From assembly GCA_031291595.1 (NCBI GenBank), contig JARLIU010000096.1, forward strand, positions 1 to 32,997: a DNA stretch of 32,997 bases, written 5' to 3'. Made by a program: the position numbers and the translations under genes. The DNA comes from Ancalomicrobiaceae bacterium (GTDB taxonomy: Bacteria; Pseudomonadota; Alphaproteobacteria; Rhizobiales; Ancalomicrobiaceae). The notes under the pieces are model-generated. The model did no database searches and had not been told where the DNA came from. It saw only the letters and a list, made by a program, of their open reading frames with translations. How positions within the stretch are numbered: the first letter of the stretch is position 1; each line of letters starts with the position of its first letter. This document shows, piece by piece, positions 6,979-15,250 of this stretch.

Positions 6979-7669
6979 CAAAGCCTCCATAAGAATGTGC
7001 CGCCGACTGAAACATGCCAAGTCTGGCGACCGCGGCTCCTGCCCCGCCGCGAATGCCCCGGGGGCCGAAATAAGGGTCAGGGTCCGCCCCCACCGCTGCG
7101 CCCCGACCGAATTGGGGCCGATGCGCCACAATCTGCGCCGTCCGACCTGAACCCGGTCTGAACCGACTGACCGGACCCCGCCCGCTCTGCGGCGTACCGC
7201 CCCCGGCCCGTGCCGACCGGCCGGCATCGCTTCGCGACCGAACGGCCCCCAGCAATAACACGGATACCGCGTCCCGAAACCATTGCTTTCAGCGACCAGA
7301 GCAGGATGTTTTTGGATGGAGCCGCCGAGGCGATCCATGAATTAGCCCGCATCACTGCTCTATCAAAAACTTAGGGCGCTGATTCAGTTGTCGCGTGTTC
7401 CCACGTGACGGCATCGCGCTCCGGCACGTCTGGCAGGCCGAAAGCCACGCCAGCTGGATGCCCTTCCGCCGACGACCGGCCCGCGCACCATCCCATGACA
7501 ACCGGCGGCCGCCCATGGCCGCCCGTTGGCCGGACCGGCTGACGAGCACATCTTGATCTTAACATGTATTGGCCGGTCACCGCACGGTCCCTAATGGTTG
7601 CGGCAAGCGACGCGCCACAATCGAAACCTGTCATGCCATTGCCTCGCCCGGCGAACGGACCAGCCGACG
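6979..7669. other. Gene-free stretch between the EAL gene and the secreted-protein gene
   Basis: The minus-strand frame of the secreted protein stays open to 7338, but residues there are Arg/Gly-rich with no homology cue and no usable start. I judge it untranslated leader. 7339-7366 has a possible promoter. The rest (7370-7669) shows no coding-like frame, no tRNA and no clear terminator for the EAL gene. Confidence 0.4.
7339..7366 (-). promoter_or_regulatory. Possible promoter of the secreted-protein gene
   Basis: On the minus strand TTGATA (7366-7361) and TAATTC (7344-7339) are 16 bases apart in a locally AT-rich patch. If used, it leaves a leader of about 350 bases before the start at 6978. 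Confidence 0.35.
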
Positions 7670-9274
7670 TCAGGCCGCGTCGACCAGCGGCCCGGCCATC
7701 GCCGGCCCGTCCGACACCAAAGCGCCGGCAAGTTCGACGAACAGATTGGCCGGCAACGGCGGCGCGAAGATGTAGCCCTGCGCCGAGGTGATCCCCTTGT
7801 CGCGCAGCCGCTGGATCTGCTCCTCGCGTTCGACACCTTCGGCCACCACGCCCATGCCGAGCGAATTGGCCAATTCGACCAGCACGTCGATGATCGTCGA
7901 GGCGCCCAGGTCGGAGCCCATGGCATCGATGAACATCTTGTCGATCTTGACGATGTCGATGCCGAGCTGCTGCAGGTAGGCGAGGCCGCCGTGACCGGTG
8001 CCGGTGTCGTCGAGCGCCACGCGGCAGCCGAGCGAATGCATCTCGGCAATGATCTTCCGCGCCCGCTCGATGTCGCCGAGCGGATAGCGCTCCGTCACCT
8101 CGAACACCAGCTGTTCAAAAGCGATCGGACCGCCGCCAAATATGCCTTCGATGTCGTCGATCACCTTGCGATCGTTGAAATGGCCGGCGAACAGGTTGAT
8201 CGACAGCTTCAGATTGAGCCGGTTGGCGTAGAGCGCGCCCAGGTCCTTCACCGATTGCCGCATCACCGCCCGCGTCATCTCGAACACATGGCCGGAGGTC
8301 TCGGCGTATTGCATGAAGGCGCCAGGCGACACCACCGTGCCGTCGGACTTGATCCAACGGACGAGCAGTTCGCAGCCTTCGATCTGGCCGGTATCGATGT
8401 TCATCACCGGCTGGTAGTAGGGCACGAACTCGTTGCGGATCAGCCCCATGACGAATTCGTCGTGGGTCGCCTGGTCAGGGCGCCAGTTGATCCAGATGGC
8501 GACGCCGACGAGCAGGCAGCCGAGCGCCATGCACGACACCATCAGCGTCAGATCAAGCGTGCGCACGTTGGTATAGGCGCTGTCGGAATCGACGCGCGCG
8601 CGCGCCTCGATCGGAAAGATTTCTGAGCGCGCCTTCGCGGTAATGGCATTCGGATCGGCGGTGTTGAGGTCGCTTTGCCGCCCGGCCGAAAACCAGCGGT
8701 AGCCGCCGCCGACCATGACCTCGACGTAGCGCCGGTCGCGCAGGTATTCCGGCCCGGCATCGATGTCGAGCGCTCCGACCGAAACTTCCGCCACGATCCT
8801 CGCCCCGGACACGCTCTTCCAGCCGACGATCACGGTGCCTTCGGGCAGATCCGGGGCATTGTCCTTGTCGGAGACGGCAAGCGTCACCTGCCGCGTCATG
8901 TCGGCGGCATCGACCATCATGGCGCCGCGATGCGCGCCCGTGGTCGGCACCAGGCATTGCGGGAAGCCGTTGGCGTCGACGAAGCCGACCCGCCGCACGA
9001 AGGTCGACTTCGCCACCATTTCGCCCAGCCGGATCTGATCCTGGCCGGAACAGCTATGGATCTGCGACCGGTCGATGTCGCGCAACAGTCCGACCGCTTC
9101 CGACAGCACGCGCTCGGCCCTGATGAGATAGCGGTTGGCGATGGCCTCCAATTCCGTCGTGCCGGTCTTCATCGCATAGGCGTGCAGAATCACCTTGCCG
9201 AGCACGAACGGAGCCAGGGCAAGCAGAATCGCAAATACGATGGATCCGGCAAAGGCGAACGAGGATTTCTTCAC
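7670..9274 (-). CDS. Cyclic-di-GMP phosphodiesterase: CSS-motif periplasmic sensor plus EAL domain
   Basis: The 534-residue protein has a membrane helix at 8-30, a periplasmic domain at about 35-238, a second helix at 244-263 and a cytoplasmic EAL domain at 272-525. The periplasmic part carries CSG at residues 75-77 and a second cysteine at 107, the layout of CSS-motif sensors whose disulfide state controls activity. The EAL domain hydrolyses c-di-GMP to pGpG. The signature is ELLVRW (E302) rather than EALLRW, but the residues that bind metal and catalyse appear intact: N360, E392, DD 422-423 in LDDTGTG (usually DDFGTG), K443, E479 and Q499. It is therefore probably active. The start is a GTG at 9274 with a weak ribosome binding site; the next in-frame ATG would remove TM1. 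It follows the LysM/LytM gene on the same strand after a terminator, so it is likely transcribed separately. Confidence 0.93.
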   Translation of the reverse strand: MKKSSFAFAGSIVFAILLALAPFVLGKVILHAYAMKTGTTELEAIANRYLIRAERVLSEAVGLLRDIDRSQIHSCSGQDQIRLGEMVAKSTFVRRVGFVDANGFPQCLVPTTGAHRGAMMVDAADMTRQVTLAVSDKDNAPDLPEGTVIVGWKSVSGARIVAEVSVGALDIDAGPEYLRDRRYVEVMVGGGYRWFSAGRQSDLNTADPNAITAKARSEIFPIEARARVDSDSAYTNVRTLDLTLMVSCMALGCLLVGVAIWINWRPDQATHDEFVMGLIRNEFVPYYQPVMNIDTGQIEGCELLVRWIKSDGTVVSPGAFMQYAETSGHVFEMTRAVMRQSVKDLGALYANRLNLKLSINLFAGHFNDRKVIDDIEGIFGGGPIAFEQLVFEVTERYPLGDIERARKIIAEMHSLGCRVALDDTGTGHGGLAYLQQLGIDIVKIDKMFIDAMGSDLGASTIIDVLVELANSLGMGVVAEGVEREEQIQRLRDKGITSAQGYIFAPPLPANLFVELAGALVSDGPAMAGPLVDAA

Positions 9275-9438
9275 GACTGTCGACCGCGCACGGGGGACTG
9301 GTCCGAGTGTGCTGTCATTGGGTAAACGAGCCCTGAAGACGCGAACGCAAAGGCTGGGTCGAATTCATATTTGTTTATCCGCAGTTGTTCCGTTCCGCGC
9401 CTTTCCGCATCGAACCCGACGGGAGATCGAGCCTGGCG

Positions 9439-9482
9439 AAAAGGCGGCGGCGGCTGGGCCATTCCTGGGACCCGCCGCCGCC
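9439..9482 (-). terminator. Rho-independent terminator behind the LysM/LytM gene
   Basis: On the minus strand GGCGGCGGC (9482-9474) pairs with GCCGCCGCC (9451-9443). An inner GGG/CCC pairing continues the stem, and TTTT (9442-9439) follows at once. It lies about 75 bases past the stop at 9556 and separates this gene from the EAL gene. Confidence 0.6.
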
Positions 9483-9555
9483 TGCACTCGCCGCCGTCAC
9501 CCGAACAGGGACCCGGGCCCCGGCGGAGTTCCTCGTTCGTAGAGCTGCCGTCGCC

Positions 9556-11181
9556 TCAGTTGGTCAGGAACGACTTCGGATCGACCGGCTTCTGGCCCTT
9601 CCTCAGCTCGAAGTGCAACTGCGGCTGGGTGACGTTGCCGGTGGCGCCTGCCCGCGCGATGATCTGGCCGCGCGTCACGTGGTCGCCTTTGTTGACGAGA
9701 AGATCCGAGGCGTGGGCATAGACGGTGACCCAGCCTCCGGCATGCTTGACCAGCACGACGTTGCCGTAGCCTTTCAGTTCATTGCCGGCATAGACGACCT
9801 CTCCATCCTCCGCCGACTTCACCGACGTGCCTTCCGGCACCGCCAGATTGATGCCGTCGTTGCGATCGCCGCCGGGCTTGGTGCCGAAGTCGGCGATGAC
9901 GCGGCCGCGTACCGGCCAGCGGAACGACGGAACTGCCGCGGTCTTCACGTCAGTCCGGGGCGAATCGGCTTCCATCTTCGGCTCGACGGCAAGCGCCGCC
10001 GTCGGCTTGGTCGTGGTGACGGTGGGCTGCACGACGGCAACCTTGGGTTCGGCCGGCGCGGCCGGCGCGACGGATGCCGTCTGGTTCGGCGCCGCCGACA
10101 CGGGCTGCTCGGGTGCCTGGGCGATATGCTGGCCGCCGATGATCGGGATCGCCAGCCGCTGACCGGGCCGCAGGAACGATTTCGACGCGAGGTGGTTGGC
10201 AATCCGCAGTTTTTCGGCCGGAATGCCGTAGGTGCGGGCGATCGCCTCGAGGGTCTCGCCCTTGCGTACGACATGCTCGCCACCCTTGAGGAGCGGCCGG
10301 GCAGGCTCGGCGACGGCCGGCGGCGGCATCACCGCACTGGTGCGCATCGGCTGGGCCGCTCCCGGCATGATCTGCTGGCCGGGCTGCAAGGCATTGCCGT
10401 AGACGTAGGTCGGGATCAGCACCTGCTGGCCCGGCCGCACGCGGGTCGCGTCGGCGAAGTTGTTGGCGGACATGATCGCCCGGACCGGCACGCCGTAGCG
10501 CTGCGACAGGGCGGAGATCGTCTCGCCCGGCTTCAGCGTCACGTAGGAGCCGCCGGTGGTCGACCAGCCGGCGGCCGGAGCCGGAGCGGTGGTCGAGCCG
10601 GTGATCATCGGCGCGGGCGCTGGCTTGCGCGGTTCGGGGGCTGGCGGCGGTGCGATGGCGGCGACGCGAGGCTTCTGCTCGACGACCGGCGGTGGCCTCA
10701 GCGTCTGCTGCTGCGGATAGGTCGGAGCCTGGCTGTAGACCGGGGGCCGATAGGTCGGCTGCGCCGGCGGCGGCGGCGTATAGGTCTGCTGCTGATAGGC
10801 CGGCTGGGGATAGGACTGCTGCGGGTATGCGGGCGCCTGGCTCGCCTGCTGGCTATAGATCGGCGGCGGCAATGGCTGCATCTGCGCCTGGGGCTGGCTG
10901 TAGCCCGGCTGGTTGTAGGGCTGCGGCGGCGGCAACGGCTGCGACGTGACATAGCCCGGCTGGATCGACCCGGTCTGCTCGGGACCGCGGTTGTAGGTCG
11001 GCTGCGCGTACTGCGGGCCCCCCAACAAGCTCTGCTGATTCGGCGTCGCCGGCCTGTAGAAGGAATTGTCGCTGAACCGGCCGGTGTCCGAGCTGCACGC
11101 TGCGACCGAGGCCCCTGCGAGCACGACGAAAGCGGCTTGCGCCAGATTCCGGGACCGCAATTTCAAGATTGGCATACGCAT
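9556..11181 (-). CDS. LysM/LytM lipoprotein, NlpD/DipM-type activator of peptidoglycan hydrolysis
   Basis: The 541-residue envelope protein has a signal sequence ending in a lipobox-like ASVAAC (Cys at 29), a Pro/Gln/Tyr-rich stretch at 45-165, LysM domains at about 213-257 and 302-346 that bind glycan chains, an Ala/Pro linker, and a C-terminal LytM (M23) domain at 421-541. In active LytM enzymes the first zinc ligands are H and D in HxGID. Here the segment reads RNDGINLA, so both are Asn, while the later YAH and LHFEL histidines remain. E. coli NlpD has NKGIDIA at this site, and the following VYAGNELKGYGN also matches NlpD closely. The protein is therefore probably an inactive activator of amidases in cell separation, as DipM is in Caulobacter. 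I chose ATG 11181 over the GTG just before it because AAGAG is better spaced to it. Confidence 0.88.
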   Translation of the reverse strand: MRMPILKLRSRNLAQAAFVVLAGASVAACSSDTGRFSDNSFYRPATPNQQSLLGGPQYAQPTYNRGPEQTGSIQPGYVTSQPLPPPQPYNQPGYSQPQAQMQPLPPPIYSQQASQAPAYPQQSYPQPAYQQQTYTPPPPAQPTYRPPVYSQAPTYPQQQTLRPPPVVEQKPRVAAIAPPPAPEPRKPAPAPMITGSTTAPAPAAGWSTTGGSYVTLKPGETISALSQRYGVPVRAIMSANNFADATRVRPGQQVLIPTYVYGNALQPGQQIMPGAAQPMRTSAVMPPPAVAEPARPLLKGGEHVVRKGETLEAIARTYGIPAEKLRIANHLASKSFLRPGQRLAIPIIGGQHIAQAPEQPVSAAPNQTASVAPAAPAEPKVAVVQPTVTTTKPTAALAVEPKMEADSPRTDVKTAAVPSFRWPVRGRVIADFGTKPGGDRNDGINLAVPEGTSVKSAEDGEVVYAGNELKGYGNVVLVKHAGGWVTVYAHASDLLVNKGDHVTRGQIIARAGATGNVTQPQLHFELRKGQKPVDPKSFLTN

Positions 11182-11391
11182 CACACAACTCTTGGCGAAC
11201 TGACTCGTCTACGTTCAGCATTAAGCCGCCGTAACGTTGATAAAACTTTAAGCGGCCCTTGGAACTTGAATGTTTTGCCGTTGACGGCGGCAAGCGATTG
11301 CGCCCCTCGCCTGGGATTCGGCCGGGCTTCATGGTAAAAATCGCTTGCGCCGGCCAGGGCAGGAAGATGGCGAAACGGGGGCGATTGACCG

Positions 11392-12726
11392 ATGGAGGCC
11401 GGCGTTGAACGGCTGGCGGCATTCTGCCGCGATTGCCTGTGGACGGCGCCCGAACGGCCGGAAAACGCGGCCGGACCACGGCCGGCGGCGACGCGCTGCC
11501 CTGCCTGCGGCAGCCCGCGCCTCATCGGCCACACCGAGATGAACGAGCTCTCGATCGCCCACATCGACTGCGACGCCTTCTATGCCTCGGTCGAGAAGCG
11601 CGACGATCCGTCGTTGCGCGACAAGCCGGTGATCATCGGCGGGACCAGCCGGCGCGGCGTTGTCTCCACCGCCTGCTACGTCGCCCGCATCTATGGCGTG
11701 CGCTCGGCCATGCCGATGTTCAAGGCGCTGGAACTCTGCCCGGATGCGGTCGTCATCCCGCCCGAGATGGCGAAATACGCCCGCGTCGGTCGGCAGGTGC
11801 GCCGGCTGATGCTGGAACTGACGCCGCTGGTCGAGCCCATTTCCATCGACGAAGCCTTTCTGGATCTTTCCGGCACGGCGATGCTGCACCGCTCCATCCC
11901 GGCGGTAACGCTCGCCCGCCTGGCCATCCGCATCGAACGCGAACTCGGCATCACCGTGTCGATCGGCCTTGCGGCCAACAAGTACCTCGCCAAGATCGCC
12001 TCCGATCTCGACAAGCCGCGCGGCTATGCCGTCATCGGCGCGACGGAGGCGAAGACCTTCCTTGCCGACAAGTCGGTGGCGCTGATCTGGGGCGTCGGCA
12101 AGGCCTTGCAAAGCCATCTCGCCCGCGACGGCATCTCCCGCATCGGCCAGTTGCAGACCATGGACGAGACCGACCTGATCCGCCGCTACGGTACCATGGG
12201 CCAGCGGCTCGCCCGGCTGTCGCGCGGCGAGGACCGCCGCAGCGTCTCGCCCGATCGCGAGGCGAAAAGCGTGTCCGCCGAGATCACCTTCTTCGACGAC
12301 GTCGACGACCCCACCCGCCTCGACCGCTCGCTGCGCGCGCTGGCCGAGAAAGTGTCGCGCCGATTGAAAGCCGCCGGCCTCGGCGGCCATACCATCGTGC
12401 TGAAACTGAAGACGCCGGATTTCAAGACCATCACCCGCAACCGCCGTCTGGCCGATCCGACGAAACTCGCCGACCGCATCTTTCGCGCCGGCCACGAGCT
12501 GTTGCGCAAGGAGATCGACGGTCGCCGCTTCCGGCTGATCGGCATCGGCGTCTCCGACCTCGTCGAGGCCGACGGCTGCGATCCGCCCGATCTCGTCGAC
12601 GAGGGCGCCGTGAAGCGCGCCAAGGCCGAAGCGGCGATGGACCGCCTGCGGCAGAAATTCGGCACGGATGCCGTCAACGTCGGCATGCTGTTCGGGACCG
12701 GCGCCAAACCGCGGCGGGACAAGTAG
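11392..12726 (+). CDS. dinB: DNA polymerase IV (Y-family) with N-terminal zinc-ribbon extension
   Basis: This 444-residue error-prone polymerase extends mismatched or damaged primer ends. The Y-family core begins at residue 53 with [14 protein letters not shown] (metal-binding Asp) and continues with the palm motif [11 protein letters not shown], the [17 protein letters not shown] segment, the helix-hairpin-helix around [11 protein letters not shown], and a little-finger domain from about 290. Before the core lie 50 residues with two CxxC pairs (FCRDC, C12/C15, and RCPACG, C36/C39), a probable zinc ribbon that I recall from other rhizobial DinB proteins. The ATG at 11392 includes this ribbon; starting at ATG 11539 ([10 protein letters not shown]) would give the bare core. 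The C terminus [10 protein letters not shown] lacks an obvious QLxLF-type clamp motif. I found no LexA box upstream. It is divergent from the LysM gene and convergent with eipB. Confidence 0.95.
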   Translation: MEAGVERLAAFCRDCLWTAPERPENAAGPRPAATRCPACGSPRLIGHTEMNELSIAHIDCDAFYASVEKRDDPSLRDKPVIIGGTSRRGVVSTACYVARIYGVRSAMPMFKALELCPDAVVIPPEMAKYARVGRQVRRLMLELTPLVEPISIDEAFLDLSGTAMLHRSIPAVTLARLAIRIERELGITVSIGLAANKYLAKIASDLDKPRGYAVIGATEAKTFLADKSVALIWGVGKALQSHLARDGISRIGQLQTMDETDLIRRYGTMGQRLARLSRGEDRRSVSPDREAKSVSAEITFFDDVDDPTRLDRSLRALAEKVSRRLKAAGLGGHTIVLKLKTPDFKTITRNRRLADPTKLADRIFRAGHELLRKEIDGRRFRLIGIGVSDLVEADGCDPPDLVDEGAVKRAKAEAAMDRLRQKFGTDAVNVGMLFGTGAKPRRDK

Positions 12727-12758
12727 CGGCCACGCGCCGTCTCACACGCCCGGCGGCG

Positions 12759-13622
12759 TTACGGACACGGCTTCTGCTCGATCGGCTTGAAGTCGACGAG
12801 CTTTCCCTCCAGCACGAAGTCGCCGTAGTCGAGCTTCATCGCCCGGCTCACCCCATTCTCATAGAGAATGAAGGAGAGTTCATATTCCGGCGTCGTCTCG
12901 GCCGGCTCGCCTTCCTTCGGCTGGGAGAAATAGGAGATCGTCACCGGCCAGCGCCTGACTTTGGCGAGCGCCGGCACGTCGGCGGCCGTCTCATCGGCCG
13001 GTCCCTCGTCGAGCGGCAGTTGCTTGCCGATCACCGAGGTCGTCAGATAGACCTTCGCGCCGGCATCGGTGCCGTCGTAGAGCTTGATCTCGACCACTGT
13101 CTTGCCGGCTTTGGCGGCATCGACCAGATGCGCCAGATGCCCGGTCGGAAACAGCGCATCGCCGCTGACCCTGAGCTTGGCCTCCTCCGGCTTCGACATG
13201 GTGACCGCGATGCCATCCTTGTCGCGCGCCGCGGTCCCCTTGTCGTCTTCCGACAACACCGACGACGTGTAGGTCTGGTTGACGAAGTCGAACGTGTCGC
13301 CGGCAGCGTCTTCGTAGGACGAGGTGCGCATATCCGACAGTTTGACCTGCCCGTCGGTCGAGGTCATGCGCGTGACGAAGCGGAACTGCGTCGAATAGCC
13401 CTCGCACGCCGATCCGGTGAATTCATACACGAGCTTGCCCTCGACGTCGGCGAGCCCCGAGGCGCCCTTTTGCGACACAAGCTTCAAGTCGTAGATGCCG
13501 CGATGGGCGAACAGCCCTTTCATCGTATCGCTGGCCGGCGCCGCGATCGACGGCGCGGCAAGCACGGCCATCGCCCCGAACAGGATGAAGCCGAGCGCGC
13601 GGCAACGGACAGATGCGAACAT
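12759..13622 (-). CDS. eipB: Cell envelope integrity protein EipB (DUF1849)
   Basis: The 287-residue product has a signal peptide (hydrophobic GFILFGAMAVLAAPSIA) and the EipB/DUF1849 hallmarks: LFAHRGIYDLKL at the mature N terminus, EGKLVYEFTGSACEGYSTQF, the SDMRTSSYEDAAGDTFDF strand, and FPTGHLAHLVDAA. Length is close to that of Brucella EipB (about 280 residues). The two cysteines in SACEGY and at the end in KPCP correspond to the conserved disulfide of EipB. The family is a periplasmic beta-spiral protein needed for envelope stress and beta-lactam resistance in Brucella, with an undefined ligand. The frame is open up to 13796, but ATG 13622 has AAGGACG 7 bases upstream and starts the signal peptide. 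A two-copy 26-base repeat lies just upstream, at 13648-13702. Confidence 0.92.
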   Translation of the reverse strand: MFASVRCRALGFILFGAMAVLAAPSIAAPASDTMKGLFAHRGIYDLKLVSQKGASGLADVEGKLVYEFTGSACEGYSTQFRFVTRMTSTDGQVKLSDMRTSSYEDAAGDTFDFVNQTYTSSVLSEDDKGTAARDKDGIAVTMSKPEEAKLRVSGDALFPTGHLAHLVDAAKAGKTVVEIKLYDGTDAGAKVYLTTSVIGKQLPLDEGPADETAADVPALAKVRRWPVTISYFSQPKEGEPAETTPEYELSFILYENGVSRAMKLDYGDFVLEGKLVDFKPIEQKPCP

Positions 13623-13647
13623 GAACGACGTCCTTGGGTTTGCCGGC

Positions 13648-13702
13648 GCCGACGGCGCCGCTCGAGACTTGCCAGTGCCGACGGCGCCACGCGAGACTTG
13701 CC
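13648..13702. repeat. Two-copy direct repeat, 26-base unit with 29-base period
   Basis: Unit 1 (13648-13673) and unit 2 (13677-13702) both read GCCGACGGCGCC, then two to three variable bases, then CGAGACTTGCC. They lie 26 bases upstream of the eipB start on the opposite strand and thus in its leader or promoter. Each unit contains the palindromic GGCGCC. Function is unknown; it may be a small dispersed repeat or an operator pair. Confidence 0.6.
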
Positions 13703-13979
13703 GACGCCCGCGTGATCCGGGGCTGGTCGGCAGCGGCCCATCCGGCGGTCCCAACCGGGCCGAAGCAGTGTAGAGGATTCGACTATCGGCCGGCAAAGGT
13801 CAACGCCCGGCTCCGGCCCGCGGCGCGATTGCAACCCTCCTCCGGCTTTTGCCCGCGAGCCGGCATTGCTTGTTGCCCTTTCGTGGGTTTTCCGTCATGA
13901 AAAGCCTCGCCTGATCGCGCCTCGCGGCCTGCCCCGGCTGGCGCGATCGGCCGCCAACCCGACCCTGCGGAGCAGCCCG

Positions 13980-14438
13980 ATGAGCGCTATCGAAACCCGC
14001 CTTGCCGAACTCGGCATCACGCTGCCGACCCCGGCCAAGCCGGTTGCCAACTATGTGCCGTCCGTGCAGTCGGGCAATATCCTCTATGTTTCCGGCCAAG
14101 TGTCCCGGTCTGCCGAGGTGAGCTTCGACGGCAAGCTTGGCGATACGATGGACGTCGAGACCGGCGCCAAGGCGGCCCGCCTCTCCGCCATCAATCTCAT
14201 CGCGCAATTGAAGGCCGCCGTCGGCGATCTCGACCGCGTGGCACGCGTCGTCAAGCTGACCGGCTTCGTCAATTCCACCCTTGGCTTCGGCGACCAGCCG
14301 AAAGTGATCAACGGCGCTTCCGACCTGATGGTCGAAGTGTTCGGCGACAAGGGCCGCCATGCCCGCTCCGCCGTCGGCGTCGCCTCGCTGCCCTTCGGCG
14401 TCGCCGTCGAGGTCGAAGGCATTTTCGAAATCGCCTGA
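13980..14438 (+). CDS. RidA family protein (YjgF/YER057c/UK114), enamine/imine deaminase-like
   Basis: The 152-residue product fits the longer RidA subgroup of about 150 residues found in Rhizobiales. Segments include ETRLAELGITLP at the N terminus, ILYVSGQVSR in the central strand, ETGAKAARLSAINLIAQLKAAVGDLDRV and RSAVGVASLPFGVAVEVEG near the end. Canonical RidA uses an Arg in the motif R-x-A/V to hydrolyse reactive 2-aminoacrylate-type enamines made by PLP enzymes; ARSAVGVASLP preserves this Arg. ATG 13980 has CGGAG upstream; the open frame back to 13866 has no better start. It is 44 bases before the GDPD gene and probably shares its transcript. Its role could be metabolite repair or a different hydrolysis in this subgroup. 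Confidence 0.92.
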   Translation: MSAIETRLAELGITLPTPAKPVANYVPSVQSGNILYVSGQVSRSAEVSFDGKLGDTMDVETGAKAARLSAINLIAQLKAAVGDLDRVARVVKLTGFVNSTLGFGDQPKVINGASDLMVEVFGDKGRHARSAVGVASLPFGVAVEVEGIFEIA

Positions 14439-14482
14439 GAAAGCTGTAGCTGCCTCCAAGGCTCCCACGAAGAGGTGCCGTC

Positions 14483-15238
14483 ATGGCCAACACGCCCGAC
14501 TGGTTGATTGCCCGCCCGATCGCCCACCGCGGTCTGCACGATGCGACGGCCGGCCGGGTCGAGAATTCGCTTTCGGCCATCGGCGCGGCGGCCGATCGCG
14601 GCTTTGCCATCGAAGTCGACGTCCAGCTGTCGCACGACGGCGAGGCGATGGTGATCCACGACGGCACGCTGGCCCGGCTGTGCGGCAGCCCGGTCGCCGT
14701 CGACGACCTGACGGTCGACCAGTTGAAGTCCTACCGGCTCGGCAGCACCGCCGACACCGTCCCGACGCTGTGGGAGGCGCTGCAGCGCATCGGCGGACGC
14801 GTTCCGATCGTGGTCGAGATCAAGAACGACGATCCGATCCGCCCCGACCACCATCTGGTCCAGCGCGCACTCGAAGTGATCGCCGCCTATTCCGGACCGG
14901 TGGCGGTGAAGTCGTTCGATCCGGACGTGCTGATGACGGTGAAGCGCCTGGCGCCGCACCTGCCGCGCGGCATCGTCGCCGACGCCACCACCGATCCCCG
15001 CTACTACGGTCACATGGGCGCGCGCGACCGCTTCGTGCGGCGGCATCTGATCCACGCCTACCGCACCCAGCCGGATTTCGTCTCCTATTCGATCAAGGAC
15101 CTGCCGGCACCGGGCCCCGCCGTGCTCAGGACCTTCTTCAACCGGCCGATCATCACCTGGACGGTCAGGACGCCGCAGGATCGGTTGCGCGCCTCGACCC
15201 ACGCCGATCAGATCATTTTCGAAGGCTTCGTGCCGTAA
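14483..15238 (+). CDS. Glycerophosphodiester phosphodiesterase (UgpQ-like, cytoplasmic)
   Basis: The 251-residue GDPD-family enzyme cleaves glycerophosphodiesters to sn-glycerol 3-phosphate and an alcohol. The catalytic features are visible in order: AHRGLHD with the first His, RVENSLSAI, the acidic EVDVQLSHDG, VIHDGTLARL with the second His, and VVEIKND in the metal site. No signal peptide is present, which fits the cytoplasmic UgpQ type. A segment with RYYGHMGARDRFVRRHLIHAY is a divergent insertion in the C-terminal half. AAGAGG precedes the ATG at 14483. The gene follows ridA by 44 bases and is convergent with the membrane-protein gene ending 12 bases downstream. It may recycle phospholipid head groups. 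Confidence 0.94.
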   Translation: MANTPDWLIARPIAHRGLHDATAGRVENSLSAIGAAADRGFAIEVDVQLSHDGEAMVIHDGTLARLCGSPVAVDDLTVDQLKSYRLGSTADTVPTLWEALQRIGGRVPIVVEIKNDDPIRPDHHLVQRALEVIAAYSGPVAVKSFDPDVLMTVKRLAPHLPRGIVADATTDPRYYGHMGARDRFVRRHLIHAYRTQPDFVSYSIKDLPAPGPAVLRTFFNRPIITWTVRTPQDRLRASTHADQIIFEGFVP

Positions 15239-15250
15239 CGCCCGCGCGCC

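Noticed and set aside
6979-7338. N-terminal extension of the secreted protein by 120 residues
   Set aside because: It would bury the signal peptide, has no good ribosome binding site and has shadow-like composition.
9385-11337. 650-codon plus-strand frame opposite the LysM/LytM gene
   Set aside because: The product is RRR-rich low-complexity sequence, while the minus strand encodes a clear lipoprotein with two LysM domains.
11182-11391. Possible SOS (LexA) box upstream of dinB
   Set aside because: I looked for GAAC-N7-GTTC and GTTC-N7-GTTC. Only badly spaced half-sites (such as GAAC near 11204 and GTTC near 11214) are present.
11433-13715. 760-codon frame overlapping dinB and eipB
   Set aside because: It runs through two convergent genes with strong homology features and has shadow-type composition.
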